A DNA stretch of 29,760 nucleotides from an uncultured Collinsella sp. (GCA_902496115.1 CABUZK010000020.1:1-29760), one strand, 5' to 3'. Shown: positions 1 through 7,621, counted from the stretch's first letter. Program-made: numbers and translations. Notes: a model not told the origin generated them from the letters alone.

Positions 1-936
1 GAAAGCGCCATCGACCTCGCGAATACCCACCGCAAGCAAGGAAGAACCACGGCTGACCAGCGCCTTCGCGGCGCCGTCATCGACCGTCACCGAGCCATGC
101 GCCTTGTCACCCAGTGCGATCCACAGCTTGCGGGGCGCAATGTCCAGACGCTCCGCCGGCGGATCGAACAGCGTGCCCACGCTCTCGCCGCGAGCGAGGC
201 GCACGAGCGCATCGGGCTCCTCGCCCGAGCAAATCACGCTTTGAATGCCCGCCGTCATCAGGATGCGGCTCGCGCGGATCTTGGTGATCATGCCACCCGT
301 GCCCACCGATGTAGAAGAATCGCCCGCCGAGGCGATAATCTTGGCATCGATCTTATGCACGACCGGGACAAACTCAGCCGTCGGGTCCTCGTGCGGATTG
401 GCGGTGTAGAGGCCATCGATGTCCGAGAGCGTCACGCACAGATCGGCAGAAACCAGGCAGCTCACAAGCGCCGCCAGCGTGTCGTTGTCACCAAACTTGA
501 TCTCGTCGACGGTAACGGTATCGTTCTCGTTGACGACCGGCACCACGCCCAGCTCCACCAAGCGCAGTAGGGCGTCGCGCGCATGCAGGTAGGATGTGCG
601 GCGGGCCGTATCGTGGCGCGTGAGCAGCACGAGCGAGGTGAGCAGATCGCGCGCATGAAACTCCTCGTCGTAGGCCGACGAGATGATGCACTGACCGGCC
701 GAGGCGCAGGCCTGCAGGCTCGGCAGGTCGCCAACCGGCTTGCGGTCGAAGCCCAGCACGGGATAGCCGCAGGCGATAGCGCCCGAGCTCACCACGACCA
801 GGCGCCAGCCGAGTTTGCGCAGCGCTGCGGCCTGATCGGCAAGCCCGCCGATAAAGGCGCGGTTGACCTTGCCGTCGGCGCCCACAACCGTGGACGAACC
901 GATCTTTACCACCATCGTTTTATAAGAAGTCGTCAT
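1..936 (-). CDS. proB: Glutamate 5-kinase, 3' end cut by window edge
   Basis: ATP-dependent phosphorylation of L-glutamate, the first step of proline synthesis; cytoplasmic. The 312 residues visible begin MTTSYKTMVVKIGSS, the N-terminal nucleotide-binding motif of the amino-acid kinase fold. They continue through a central VVPVVNENDTV segment and a later VGTGGMITKIRAS substrate/ATP loop typical of ProB. From about residue 280 (IAPRKLWIAL onward) the RNA-binding-like PUA domain starts. It is interrupted by the left edge, so roughly the last 60 residues are missing. I took the first ATG at 936; a second in-frame Met (MVVKIGSS, residue 8) would also give a functional core and the ribosome-binding site is not decisive. 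The partner proA is expected outside the window on the downstream side. Identification is firm from the motifs and length. Confidence 0.93.
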   Translation of the reverse strand, partial: MTTSYKTMVVKIGSSTVVGADGKVNRAFIGGLADQAAALRKLGWRLVVVSSGAIACGYPVLGFDRKPVGDLPSLQACASAGQCIISSAYDEEFHARDLLTSLVLLTRHDTARRTSYLHARDALLRLVELGVVPVVNENDTVTVDEIKFGDNDTLAALVSCLVSADLCVTLSDIDGLYTANPHEDPTAEFVPVVHKIDAKIIASAGDSSTSVGTGGMITKIRASRILMTAGIQSVICSGEEPDALVRLARGESVGTLFDPPAERLDIAPRKLWIALGDKAHGSVTVDDGAAKALVSRGSSLLAVGIREVDGAF

Positions 937-973
937 GCGTCAAACCAATCGAATGTTGAGCGGGCGGGCGAGA

Positions 974-1024
974 GAATGATCCGTTTTCCTCCGTCCCCAA
1001 GGGATCGTCCCCAAGGGATCATTT
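974..1024. repeat. REP-like palindromic repeat, family B, copy 1 (with 14-bp tandem duplication)
   Basis: The unit reads AATGATCCGTTTTCC, then TCCGTCCCCAAGGGATCA. It shares its outer ATGATCC/GGATCAT arms with two copies at 7977-8012 and 8032-8066. In this copy the 14-mer GTCCCCAAGGGATC is repeated back to back at 993-1006 and 1007-1020. The right end contains the TGA stop (complement of 1019-1021) of the nicotinate phosphoribosyltransferase gene. It lies between that gene and proB, both on the minus strand. Confidence 0.85.
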
Positions 1025-2524
1025 TGCCCAGGGGAAGGCAGAAGCCGCGGCCATGTTCTTGCGCACGAGCTCGTCGCGCACCTGTGCCAGGCCCTGCTCC
1101 ATGCCCACCACATAGGTCTGCGGGTACAGGAAGCGCTTGTAGACCGGATCCAGATGGTCCAGTGCCCAGGTGCAACGCTCGCGTGCGTCCTCAATGCTCT
1201 CACGCGGGGCAACGGCGCTGCCATCGCGCACGATCGGCGCCAGCAGCTCGCGATACTCGAGCTCGGACACGTCGGTCACCAGCGCGGCATCGTTCACGGC
1301 CACGAGGGTATTGCCGCGCGCGGCGCCCTCCCCCGCCAGATGGTCCTCGTCATAGATCATGTCGCAGATCGGGCCGCCAAAGCCGTCGTAATAACGGCGC
1401 ACGCGCTGCACGCCCGGGATCGTGCGCTTGTAGGGCTGCTCGGAGAGCTTGACCACCGGCGTCCACGGGTCCGTCTCGCTCGCACGACGGGCGGAAAGCT
1501 TGTACACGCCGCCCAGCGCCGGCTGGTCGTAGCAGGTCGCGAGCTTGGTACCCACGCCAAAGCTATCGATGGGCGCGCCTTGGTCAAGCAGCGACTGAAT
1601 CGTGTACTCGTCCAGATCGTTGGAAACCGAGATCCCCACATAGGGCAGGCCCTCGGCATCAAAACGGCCGCGAACATATTTGGAGAGCTTGGCGAGGTCG
1701 CCCGAGTCGATGCGAATAGCCGACAGGCGCTCGCCCACAGCCTCCATCTCCTTGGCAACCGTAATGGCATGCTCGCAGCCATCGCGCACATCGTAGGTGT
1801 CGATAAGCAGCGTACAGTTCTTGGGGCTCGACTTGGCAAAGGCACGGAAGGCCTCGAGCTCGGAATCGAAGCTCATCACCCAGCTGTGCGCATGCGTGCC
1901 AAAGACGGGAATACCGTAGCGGCGCCCGGCGAGCACATTGGACGTAGAGGAACAGCCGGCAACGTAGCTCGCGCGCGCGACGGCCAGGCCGCCATCGGGA
2001 CCCTGGGCGCGGCGCAGGCCAAACTCGGCCACGGGACGGCCGTCCGCCGCCAACACCACGCGCGCCGTCTTGGTGGCGACAAGTGTCTGGAAGCCGACGA
2101 TGTTGAGCAGCGCCGTCTCGAGCAGCTGGCACTCCAGCGCGGGGCCGGTGACGCGCACCATGGGCTCGCGCGGAAAGACGAGCTCGCCCTCGGGGACGGC
2201 GTCGATGTTTACATGCGCACGAAAATCGCGCAGGTAGTCGAGGAATCCAGGCTTGAACATCGCGCCGCCGGCCGGGGCCTGAAGCGAGGCGAGGTAGTCG
2301 ATGTCCTCGGGCGTAAAGCGCAGGTTCTCGACAAGCTCGGGCAGCTCGGCGGTACCGCACATGACGGCGTAGGCGCTACCAAAGGGATGGTCGCGGTAAA
2401 ACGCGGTAAAACAACCCTGCTCATTGGCCTTGCCGCTCTCCCACAGGCCCTGGGCCATAGTGAGCTCGTAGAGATCGGTGAGCATTGCAATGTCGCTGGG
2501 ATGAGAGATATCGGTCAAAGCCAT
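1019..2524 (-). CDS. pncB: Nicotinate phosphoribosyltransferase
   Basis: Makes nicotinate mononucleotide from nicotinate and PRPP, the salvage entry to NAD; cytoplasmic. The 501-residue protein opens with MLTDLYELTMAQGLW, the N-terminal signature of the NAPRTase family. It then carries GTHAHSWVMSF (around the catalytic histidine region), IRIDSGDL and GVGTKLATCYDQPALGG, all family hallmarks in the right order, and the length is normal. The ATG at 2524 was chosen because GAAAGGT lies just upstream and the family alignment begins there; the frame stays open further upstream without any family similarity. The stop codon lies inside a family B intergenic repeat, so the last codons (Trp-Ala-Lys) directly abut the repeat. 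proB follows on the same strand after about 80 bases. The symbol pncB is by homology. Confidence 0.93.
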   Translation of the reverse strand: MALTDISHPSDIAMLTDLYELTMAQGLWESGKANEQGCFTAFYRDHPFGSAYAVMCGTAELPELVENLRFTPEDIDYLASLQAPAGGAMFKPGFLDYLRDFRAHVNIDAVPEGELVFPREPMVRVTGPALECQLLETALLNIVGFQTLVATKTARVVLAADGRPVAEFGLRRAQGPDGGLAVARASYVAGCSSTSNVLAGRRYGIPVFGTHAHSWVMSFDSELEAFRAFAKSSPKNCTLLIDTYDVRDGCEHAITVAKEMEAVGERLSAIRIDSGDLAKLSKYVRGRFDAEGLPYVGISVSNDLDEYTIQSLLDQGAPIDSFGVGTKLATCYDQPALGGVYKLSARRASETDPWTPVVKLSEQPYKRTIPGVQRVRRYYDGFGGPICDMIYDEDHLAGEGAARGNTLVAVNDAALVTDVSELEYRELLAPIVRDGSAVAPRESIEDARERCTWALDHLDPVYKRFLYPQTYVVGMEQGLAQVRDELVRKNMAAASAFPWAK

Positions 2525-2606
2525 GGGGCGACCTTTCGGATGAGTGGTGCAGAAGTTGAGGGTTGAACGAGGCGGACGTGCGGGTATGGAGCCCGGCGCG
2601 AACAGG

Positions 2607-3065
2607 TTAGTGCAGGCCCATGCTGCCCGTGATCGTGTAGACCATAAAGACAATAAACGCGATGAGGGCGAGCCCGATGATGATTTTTTGAGCCGGAGCC
2701 ATGCCGGGAATCTCATTCTCGCCCGTAGGCTCCTTGGAGGTGACCATGCGCTGGGCAAAGGTCATCTCATCACGGCTCGGCTTGGGCTCGGCGGGCTTGG
2801 GATGAGCCACCTTTTTAGGTTGAGGTTTGGGTGCGGCAGGCACAGGCTTCGCGGCGGCGGGCTTGGGTGCGGGCACGGGCTTGCGCTCGGATGCGGCATT
2901 CACGGCGGCCTCCTGGGCCTTCGCGCGCTCGGCACGCAGGGCAGTCAGCTCCTCACGCTCGCGACGAGCCTTTTCCTGCTCCTCGCGGCGGGCCTTCTCG
3001 GCGCGGAGCTCTTCCAACTCGGCGCGCTCCTCGTCAGACAATGGTTGGGACTCAAGCTCGGCCAT
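2607..3065 (-). CDS. Coiled-coil, Ala/Pro/Lys-rich protein with C-terminal membrane anchor
   Basis: No family recognised. The 152 residues have three clear parts. Residues 9-60 are a highly charged Glu/Arg/Ala-rich predicted coiled coil (ERAELEELRAEKARREEQEK). Residues 60-100 are a low-complexity Pro/Ala/Lys linker (VPAPKPAAAKPVPAAPKPQ). The C-terminus is a single hydrophobic segment (KIIIGLALIAFIVFMVYTI), which suggests a tail-anchored topology with the bulk in the cytoplasm. There is no signal peptide. The ATG at 3065 has GAAAGGGCGG upstream, a good ribosome-binding site; an upstream extension would run through the tRNA gene and is rejected. It lies just after the tRNA-Ala terminator, and the nicotinate phosphoribosyltransferase gene follows after 80 bases. 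The role is unknown; a scaffold or envelope-stress function would be a guess. Confidence 0.7.
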   Translation of the reverse strand: MAELESQPLSDEERAELEELRAEKARREEQEKARREREELTALRAERAKAQEAAVNAASERKPVPAPKPAAAKPVPAAPKPQPKKVAHPKPAEPKPSRDEMTFAQRMVTSKEPTGENEIPGMAPAQKIIIGLALIAFIVFMVYTITGSMGLH

Positions 3066-3082
3066 GGTACCGCCCTTTCTTT

Positions 3083-3116
3083 TTAAAAAAAGCCGCCGAC
3101 ACAATGTCAGCGGCTT
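3083..3116 (-). terminator. Intrinsic terminator of tRNA-Ala
   Basis: On the minus strand AAGCCGCTGAC and GTCGGCGGCTT form a 9- to 11-bp stem (one G-U pair) closed by ATTGT and followed by a run of seven T. It lies 15 bases past the 3' end of the tRNA gene and just upstream of the ribosome-binding site of the next gene. Confidence 0.85.
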
Positions 3117-3130
3117 ATCAAATCCAAGGG

Positions 3131-3203
3131 TGGAGACGAAGGGAGTCGAACCCTCGGCCTCTGCCATGCGACGGCAGCGCTCTCCCAACTGAGCTACGTC
3201 CCC
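3131..3203 (-). tRNA. tRNA-Ala, anticodon CGC
   Basis: Reading the minus strand, the 73-nt gene folds as a full cloverleaf. The 7-bp acceptor is GGGGACG/CGTCTCC, with D-arm GCTCAGTTGGGAGAGC and anticodon stem CTGCC/GGCAG around loop GTCGCAT. The T arm, GAGGG/CCCTT, carries the TTCGA loop. The anticodon is CGC, reading GCG alanine codons. The acceptor contains the G3:U70 wobble pair that is the alanine identity element, which supports the assignment independently. The discriminator base is A and the genome continues CCC, so CCA is not encoded and must be added after transcription. Confidence 0.95.
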
Positions 3204-3216
3204 AGGACAAGTTGAT

Positions 3217-3244
3217 ATTTTACCTACGGCTCGCCAACTGTCAA
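3217..3244 (-). promoter_or_regulatory. Promoter of tRNA-Ala
   Basis: Minus strand TTGACA (3239-3244), 16-bp spacer, TAAAAT (3217-3222). Transcription would start about 7 bases before the mature tRNA. Both hexamers match the vegetative sigma consensus closely. Confidence 0.8.
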
Positions 3245-3354
3245 CGCCCAATACCCAGTCTTTTTGGGACCGGGGCTATTTTGACAACCTTTCGAGCAAG
3301 CGATTCTCTCGATGATTTTTTAATCCCCGTCCCAGGAAATCATCGACGAACACG

Positions 3355-4293
3355 TTACTTTGCGCTGGTGAGGACGCCGGTGGTGTCGAAGGCCGGGGTA
3401 AAGCTCTCGTCTACCGCACCGCCCTCTTGCCAGAACATCGTCGTAAAGCCCAGGTCATCGGCATGGTCGAGCACGCGCTCGTACTCCTCGCGCGTCACGG
3501 CACGCGCCAGGTCGCCGCCCTGCTCGCGCATGAGCGCATTGGGCGTGTACTGGTTCATGACCGAGATCGGCACATCGCCCACCGTCTGCCACACCAGGTC
3601 CAGCACGCGACACGAATCGTCCGCATGCCCCGGCAGCACCAGGTGACGCACGATCATGCCGCGCTTCATGAGCCCGTCCTCGTCCACCAGCTCTCCCCCG
3701 CGGCGCTCGATCTCGCGCGCCATCTGAGCCAGGCCCGACACGGCCACACGCGGGTAGTCCTGAATATGAGAGAGCGACTGCGCAAGCCCCGCATCGGCAT
3801 ATTTAAAGTCGGTAAGCCACACGTCGACCAGATCGCCGAGCGCCGCCACGGCACTCGCGCGCTCATAACCGCTCGTGTTGTAGACGATTGGAATAACCAG
3901 CCCGCGCGCCCGTGCCGCGGCAATCGCAGCCGGCAGCAGGTGCGCGTAGTGCGTCGCCGTCACCAAGTTAATATTGTTGGCACCCTGGTCCTGCAATTCC
4001 AACATAATCTCGACCAGACGCTCGGACGAAATCTCTAACCCAAAATTGCCCGTCGAGATCTCATGGTTCTGACAATAGACGCATTTGAGCGAGCAGCCGC
4101 TAAAGAAAATCGTGCCCGAACCGGCTTCGCCCGAGATAGGCGGCTCCTCCCACATATGGAGCGCCGCGCGGGCCACCTTGAGCGTGTCGTCGGCACCGCA
4201 TACGCCGCGCGCACCCTCATCGCGGGCCGCACCGCAACGGCGTGGACACAAATGGCAAGCGGGCGAAAAAAGTTCGGTCAACGACGTCGGCAT
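3355..4293 (-). CDS. Radical SAM protein, PflA-like (COG1313 type)
   Basis: S-adenosylmethionine radical enzyme resembling pyruvate formate-lyase activating enzymes; the substrate is unknown. In the 312-residue protein, FSGCSLKCVYCQNHEIS places the CX3CX2C [4Fe-4S]/SAM motif at Cys67, Cys71 and Cys74. The body has the usual TIM-barrel pattern, for example NINLVTATHYAHLLPA and DLVDVWLTDFKYAD. A second cysteine set near the N-terminus (Cys13, Cys16, Cys20, Cys32) is common in this subfamily and could bind an additional metal or cluster. I chose ATG 4293 because GGAG lies 9 bases upstream. A TTG at 4308 is in frame but has no better signal. Located downstream of a divergent small-RNA promoter. 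Family is firm, precise target not. Confidence 0.85.
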   Translation of the reverse strand: MPTSLTELFSPACHLCPRRCGAARDEGARGVCGADDTLKVARAALHMWEEPPISGEAGSGTIFFSGCSLKCVYCQNHEISTGNFGLEISSERLVEIMLELQDQGANNINLVTATHYAHLLPAAIAAARARGLVIPIVYNTSGYERASAVAALGDLVDVWLTDFKYADAGLAQSLSHIQDYPRVAVSGLAQMAREIERRGGELVDEDGLMKRGMIVRHLVLPGHADDSCRVLDLVWQTVGDVPISVMNQYTPNALMREQGGDLARAVTREEYERVLDHADDLGFTTMFWQEGGAVDESFTPAFDTTGVLTSAK

Positions 4294-4376
4294 AAAAACA
4301 TGCTCCAAAACAACGATTCAGCAGCTCAAACGCAAAGGGACCAACTGCACAGACGGCTCGAGCCCAAGACGCCGTA

Positions 4377-4405
4377 ATCGTCCGACACGATTTTTGTAAT
4401 GTCAA
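4377..4405 (-). promoter_or_regulatory. Possible promoter of the radical SAM gene
   Basis: Minus strand TTGACA at 4400-4405 and a weak GACGAT at 4377-4382, 17 bp apart. The -35 is a perfect match and the -10 is poor. It is back to back with the small-RNA promoter (TATGAT at 4431-4436). Confidence 0.4.
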
Positions 4406-4430
4406 GACTGGAATCCACAAAGTGCCGCTT

Positions 4431-4436
4431 TATGAT
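4431..4436 (+). promoter_or_regulatory. -10 element for the structured small RNA
   Basis: TATGAT matches the consensus at five of six positions; the -35 at 4408-4413 (CTGGAA) is weak. A start near 4443 would give an RNA ending at the terminator at 4560-4587. Confidence 0.45.
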
Positions 4437-4442
4437 GTAGGT

Positions 4443-4587
4443 ATTCCGCCCCCCGCGGAGCAACTGGGTGAACCGTCGCGTTTATTTAGGGAGCCCACAC
4501 AGTCGTACCTAGTACAGGTATCCTTCGTTGTTAAGGACGCTGGAACAGTCGATGAGGGCACCCACCTGTTTTAGGTGGGTTCATTTT
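4443..4587 (+). ncRNA. Structured small RNA candidate, possibly 6S RNA (ssrS)
   Basis: Non-coding stretch between divergent genes with its own -10 and an intrinsic terminator. Visible local stems are CCGC/GCGG at 4447-4459 around a C-rich loop, TACCT/AGGTA, and TCCTT/AAGGA. The 5' segment TGGGTG (4465-4470) can pair with CACCCA (4559-4564), and TGAACC (4469-4474) with GGTTCA (4578-4583). The ends of the RNA can therefore close on each other, as in 6S RNA, in competition with the terminator hairpin. The length, end pairing and motifs such as GGGAGCCCACAC remind me of Gram-positive 6S RNAs, but I cannot run a covariance model. A leader for the glycosyltransferase gene 230 bases downstream is the main alternative. 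Confidence 0.5.
4560..4587 (+). terminator. Terminator at 3' end of the small RNA
   Basis: ACCCACC (4560-4566) and GGTGGGT (4574-4580) form a 7-bp stem with loop TGTTTTA, followed by TCATTTT. The T tract is interrupted, so efficiency is uncertain. Confidence 0.6.
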
Positions 4588-4734
4588 CGTAACGTGGGGG
4601 GTGGTTTTCTTTTGCCGAAAATCGCCATTGCAAATCCCGCCAAGATCCCCAAAAGGCACCAGGCAGAACCCCACCATCACTCGAATATCTGGTAAGCACG
4701 TGATTATCGCCCCGTGCAATTCCTCACACCCCCC

Positions 4735-4763
4735 TTGGTCGAGTATCATGGGTCAGCTATACC
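4735..4763 (+). promoter_or_regulatory. Promoter of the WecA-type gene
   Basis: TTGGTC (4735-4740), 17-bp spacer, TATACC (4758-4763). A start near 4770 leaves about a 50-base leader before ATG 4821, or an essentially leaderless GTG at 4773. Confidence 0.5.
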
Positions 4764-4820
4764 CTTTGCGGCGTGGCATCATTTGACCTTTTCCTTCGAC
4801 GCTTGGCGGTTTATCGATTC

Positions 4821-6020
4821 ATGGCTTCCTCCACGAGCTTCATACCGTACCTTTGCGTGGCGGCCGTGGCTTTTATCACGACCTTCCTTGCGGTGCCCCT
4901 GGTCAAGCGCCTGGCAATCAAGCTCGACGCCGTCGACTATCCTTCCAAGCGCCGCATCAACACTAAACCCATCCCGCGCATGGGTGGCACGGCGGTCTTT
5001 TTGGGCCTCGTCGTCGCCTGCATTGTTCAAATCCTAGGCACCTGGTACCTGGGCTGGCCGCCCGTTTTGGTGCCCCACCCCCGTCTGCACATCAGTTACC
5101 CCATCCTTGCGCTTTCTTTTACCGTTATCTTTGCGACCGGCGCGATCGACGACATCTACCAGCTCAAGCCCAAGCAAAAGCTGGCCGGCCAGGTCCTCGC
5201 CGCGCTCATCGCCTGCGTAGGCGGCCTAAAAATCGGCGTCATCGTCAACCCGTTTGCCCCCGGCGAGATTATGCTCGGCTGGCTCGCCTACCCCATTACC
5301 GTGATCTACCTGGTGGCGTTCACCAACATCATCAACCTTATCGACGGCCTTGACGGCCTGGCGACGGGTATCTGCGGCATCGCATCGTTCACGATGTTCT
5401 CGATGGCCGTTCTCTCGGGCCGCATCGATGCCGCCGCGCTCTCCATTGCGCTCTTTGGCTCGTGCCTCGCCTTCTTGCACTATAACTTCAACCCCGCGAG
5501 CATCTTCTTGGGCGACTCGGGGTCGCTACTGCTGGGCTTTGCACTGGGCTCCATCTCGCTGCTCAACGTGAGCCGCACCGCCGCGCTCACCTCGCTCATC
5601 ATCCCGCTCCTCGTGGCCGGCGTACCCATCATCGATACGTTTAGCGCCATCGTGCGCCGCAAGCGCGCCCACATTAGCATTGGACAGGCCGACAAGGGCC
5701 ACATCCACCACCGCCTCATTCAAGAGGGCTACAACCAAAAGCAAGCCGTACTGCTCATCTACGCCTGGTGCATACTGCTTTCGGCCGGCGCCGCGGCCAT
5801 CAATCAGGTCGAGGTCCCCATGCGCGTGCTCATCTTTACCGTGCTCGCCATTGGCTCGGCGGCCTTCGCCAAGCGCCTGCACCTGTTTGAGCCCGTGCTG
5901 CGCCACCATTACAACAAGCGAACGCACGAAGACGAGCTGGTAACCCCCGACGACCCCGCCTTTAAGCAGGAAGAGCAAGCAGCCGAGGATCGTAAGGAAG
6001 AGCGCCACCACAAGCTCTAG
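4821..6020 (+). CDS. WecA/TagO-family undecaprenyl-phosphate glycosyl-1-phosphate transferase
   Basis: Polytopic inner-membrane enzyme that transfers a sugar-1-phosphate (usually GlcNAc-1-P) from UDP-sugar to undecaprenyl phosphate, starting teichoic-acid or polysaccharide synthesis. The 399-residue protein carries every catalytic landmark of the family. The Asp-Asp pair is at 110-111 (GAIDDIYQL), NIINLIDGLDG at 169-179, FLGDSGS at 229-235, and HIHHRL at 294-299, the cytosolic loop that separates WecA/TagO from MraY. About ten hydrophobic segments alternate with these loops. The C-terminal 45 residues are charged and soluble. ATG 4821 is preferred because it puts a short N-terminus before the first membrane helix; GTG 4773 in the same frame would add 16 residues. 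Exact sugar specificity cannot be read from sequence. Confidence 0.88.
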   Translation: MASSTSFIPYLCVAAVAFITTFLAVPLVKRLAIKLDAVDYPSKRRINTKPIPRMGGTAVFLGLVVACIVQILGTWYLGWPPVLVPHPRLHISYPILALSFTVIFATGAIDDIYQLKPKQKLAGQVLAALIACVGGLKIGVIVNPFAPGEIMLGWLAYPITVIYLVAFTNIINLIDGLDGLATGICGIASFTMFSMAVLSGRIDAAALSIALFGSCLAFLHYNFNPASIFLGDSGSLLLGFALGSISLLNVSRTAALTSLIIPLLVAGVPIIDTFSAIVRRKRAHISIGQADKGHIHHRLIQEGYNQKQAVLLIYAWCILLSAGAAAINQVEVPMRVLIFTVLAIGSAAFAKRLHLFEPVLRHHYNKRTHEDELVTPDDPAFKQEEQAAEDRKEERHHKL

Positions 6021-6179
6021 GATAAGCTGCCGAGGATGCGCGCGGGCACCGTTGGCCAAGCGCAGCCGCGCCTCGCCCATCGCACAAGCCACCCCTCTCC
6101 CACCCCTCGCCTACTTATGCCCCGCCCCTCCAATAAACGCGCTATCATCTTGAGCCATGAACATACGTTAGGAGCAATC

Positions 6180-7229
6180 ATGCCAAACGAAAACAGCTAC
6201 GAAGTCGCGCTGCAAAAGAGCAACGCCATTCGCGAGGGCCTGGCCAAGACGCCCGAGAAGTTCACCATGCTTACCGGCGACCGCCCCACCGGACGCTTGC
6301 ACCTGGGTCACTACTTTGGCACCCTCAAGGGCCGCGTGGAGCTGCAGAACATGGGCGCTAAGACCAACGTGCTCATCGCCGACTACCAGGTCATCACCGA
6401 CCGCGACACCACCGAGCACATCCAGGACAACGTGTACAACATGGTCATGGACTACCTTGCCTGCGGCATCGACCCCGACAAGACCATGATCTACGCGCAC
6501 TCCGCCGTGCCCGCCGCCAACCAGCTCATGCTGCCGTTCCTGTCGCTGGTCTCCGAGGCCGAGCTGGCGCGCAACCCCACGGTTAAGGCCGAGATGGAGG
6601 CATCGGGTCACGAGCTTACCGGCCTTCTGCTCACCTACCCGGTGCACCAGGCCTGCGACATCCTATTCTGCAAGGGCAATGTGGTGCCCGTCGGTCGCGA
6701 CCAGCTGCCGCACATCGAGCTCACCCGCACCATCGCCCGCCGCTTTAACAACCGCTACGGCAAGGTGTTCCCCGAGGTCGACGCGCTGCTGTCCGAGACC
6801 CCGCTGCTGCCCGGCCTTGACGGTCGCAAGATGAGCAAGAGCTACGGCAACGCCATCAACATCTCGATGACCGCTGAGGAGACGGCCAAGCGCATCAAGA
6901 AGAGCCAGACCGATTCCGAGCGCATGATCACGTTCGATCCCGAGAACCGCCCCGGCGTATCTGGCCTGCTTTTGACGGCCGCCATCTGCACCGGCCGCTC
7001 CGAGGTCGAGATTGCCGAGGAGATTGGCATGGGCGGCTCCGGCCAGCTCAAGAAGTACGTGACCGAGGCCGTCAACGAGTACTTCGCGCCGATCCGCGAG
7101 CGTCGCCAGCGCTACGAGAACGATCTGGACTATGTGAAAGACGTGCTGCACGAGGGCAACCGTCGCGCCAACGAGATCGCCGAGCAGACCCTGGCCGAGG
7201 TTCGGGACGCCATGGGCATGGTGTACTAG
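6180..7229 (+). CDS. trpS: Tryptophan--tRNA ligase
   Basis: Class I aminoacyl-tRNA synthetase that charges tRNA-Trp; cytoplasmic. The 349-residue protein has the HIGH signature as HLGH (41-44), in the context TGDRPTGRLHLGHYFG typical of TrpRS. The KMSKS loop is at 217-221, inside LDGRKMSKSYGN. Length is normal for bacterial TrpRS. The ATG at 6180 is fixed by AGGAG seven bases upstream. A possible -10 (TATCAT, 6143-6148) lies in front, without a convincing -35. I see no T-box or leader peptide. It is followed after 35 bases by a strong terminator, so it appears to be a single-gene unit or the end of one. Confidence 0.95.
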   Translation: MPNENSYEVALQKSNAIREGLAKTPEKFTMLTGDRPTGRLHLGHYFGTLKGRVELQNMGAKTNVLIADYQVITDRDTTEHIQDNVYNMVMDYLACGIDPDKTMIYAHSAVPAANQLMLPFLSLVSEAELARNPTVKAEMEASGHELTGLLLTYPVHQACDILFCKGNVVPVGRDQLPHIELTRTIARRFNNRYGKVFPEVDALLSETPLLPGLDGRKMSKSYGNAINISMTAEETAKRIKKSQTDSERMITFDPENRPGVSGLLLTAAICTGRSEVEIAEEIGMGGSGQLKKYVTEAVNEYFAPIRERRQRYENDLDYVKDVLHEGNRRANEIAEQTLAEVRDAMGMVY

Positions 7230-7264
7230 ACCGATCTGCTGGCTTGAGCTTTCGATTGCTTTTG

Positions 7265-7291
7265 GGCGGGCGCTACGGCGTCCGCCTTTTT
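7265..7291 (+). terminator. Terminator after trpS
   Basis: GGCGG-g-CGC-tacg-GCG-t-CCGCC stem-loop (7265-7286) followed directly by TTTTT. Confidence 0.85.
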
Positions 7292-7336
7292 GGTGCCGGA
7301 CCGGTTCGGCTCTGTCTAACGCACTCCTCCGACAAA

Positions 7337-7382
7337 CGGGAACGGGCCCGCCGGCAGTCAGTTGCCAGCGGGCCCGTTCCCG
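7337..7382. other. Long GC-rich hairpin without T tract
   Basis: CGGGAACGGGCCCGC (7337-7351) is perfectly complementary to GCGGGCCCGTTCCCG (7368-7382). The inner sequence can extend the stem with GGCA/TGCC. Neither side has a run of T, so this is not a standard terminator. It sits between the trpS terminator and a possible small ORF. Function unknown. Confidence 0.7.
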
Positions 7383-7414
7383 AAGTACACCGTTGAATCG
7401 CACAGAGGGGAGGA

Positions 7415-7474
7415 ATGCGAATCAAACTCAACAGGGCAGGCTTTTTCATCGCCTATTGCCTGCTCCGTTGCTGA
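7415..7474 (+). CDS. Possible small protein (19 aa)
   Basis: ATG at 7415 is preceded by GGGGAGGA, one of the best ribosome-binding sites in the window, and opens a 19-residue frame MRIKLNRAGFFIAYCLLRC ending in TGA. The peptide has a basic N-terminus and a hydrophobic core, so it could be membrane-associated or a leader peptide. GCAGGC and GCCTGC inside the frame can pair. No gene follows in the same direction, which argues against attenuation. There is no homology basis; treat as speculative. Confidence 0.25.
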   Translation: MRIKLNRAGFFIAYCLLRC

Positions 7475-7621
7475 ATATAATATAGTTCTCCGTGGTTTAC
7501 TTTGTAGCCTCAATATGCGCTGCCACACCTTCTCCATAAGTTAGCCCCGGTAAACCTACAACGGAAAACCACCACAAAGGGGACAGGCACCTTCGTGGTG
7601 GTTTTGGCCACGGCAGAACTG
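7475..7621. other. Intergenic remainder, AT-rich then repeat
   Basis: A TATAAT-like box at 7476-7481 has no well-spaced -35 on either strand. A family A repeat follows at 7565-7605. Otherwise I see no gene between the small ORF and the alkyltransferase-domain gene. Confidence 0.5.
7565..7605. repeat. REP-like palindromic repeat, family A, copy 1
   Basis: AAAACCACCACAAAGG and CCTTCGTGGTGGTTTT form inverted arms around GGACAGGCA. One base of the right arm differs from copy 2. It lies just past the stop of the convergent-side minus gene and resembles a terminator in either direction. Confidence 0.85.

Noticed and set aside
1154..2566. Long open frame on the plus strand opposite the nicotinate phosphoribosyltransferase gene
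   Set aside because: Arg/Ala/Gly/His-rich composition without family motifs; typical antisense shadow of a GC-rich gene.
4443..4460. 6C RNA suggested by the C-rich loop in CCGCCCCCCGCGG
   Set aside because: Only one C-rich hairpin is present, while 6C RNAs have two.
4443..4590. T-box leader suggested by GGGTGAACCGTCGCG
   Set aside because: Too little sequence before it for a specifier stem, the motif differs from the T-box consensus, and no aminoacyl-tRNA synthetase gene or operon follows closely.
7476..7481. TATAAT as promoter of a plus-strand gene
   Set aside because: No -35 at suitable spacing and no plus-strand gene downstream before convergent genes.
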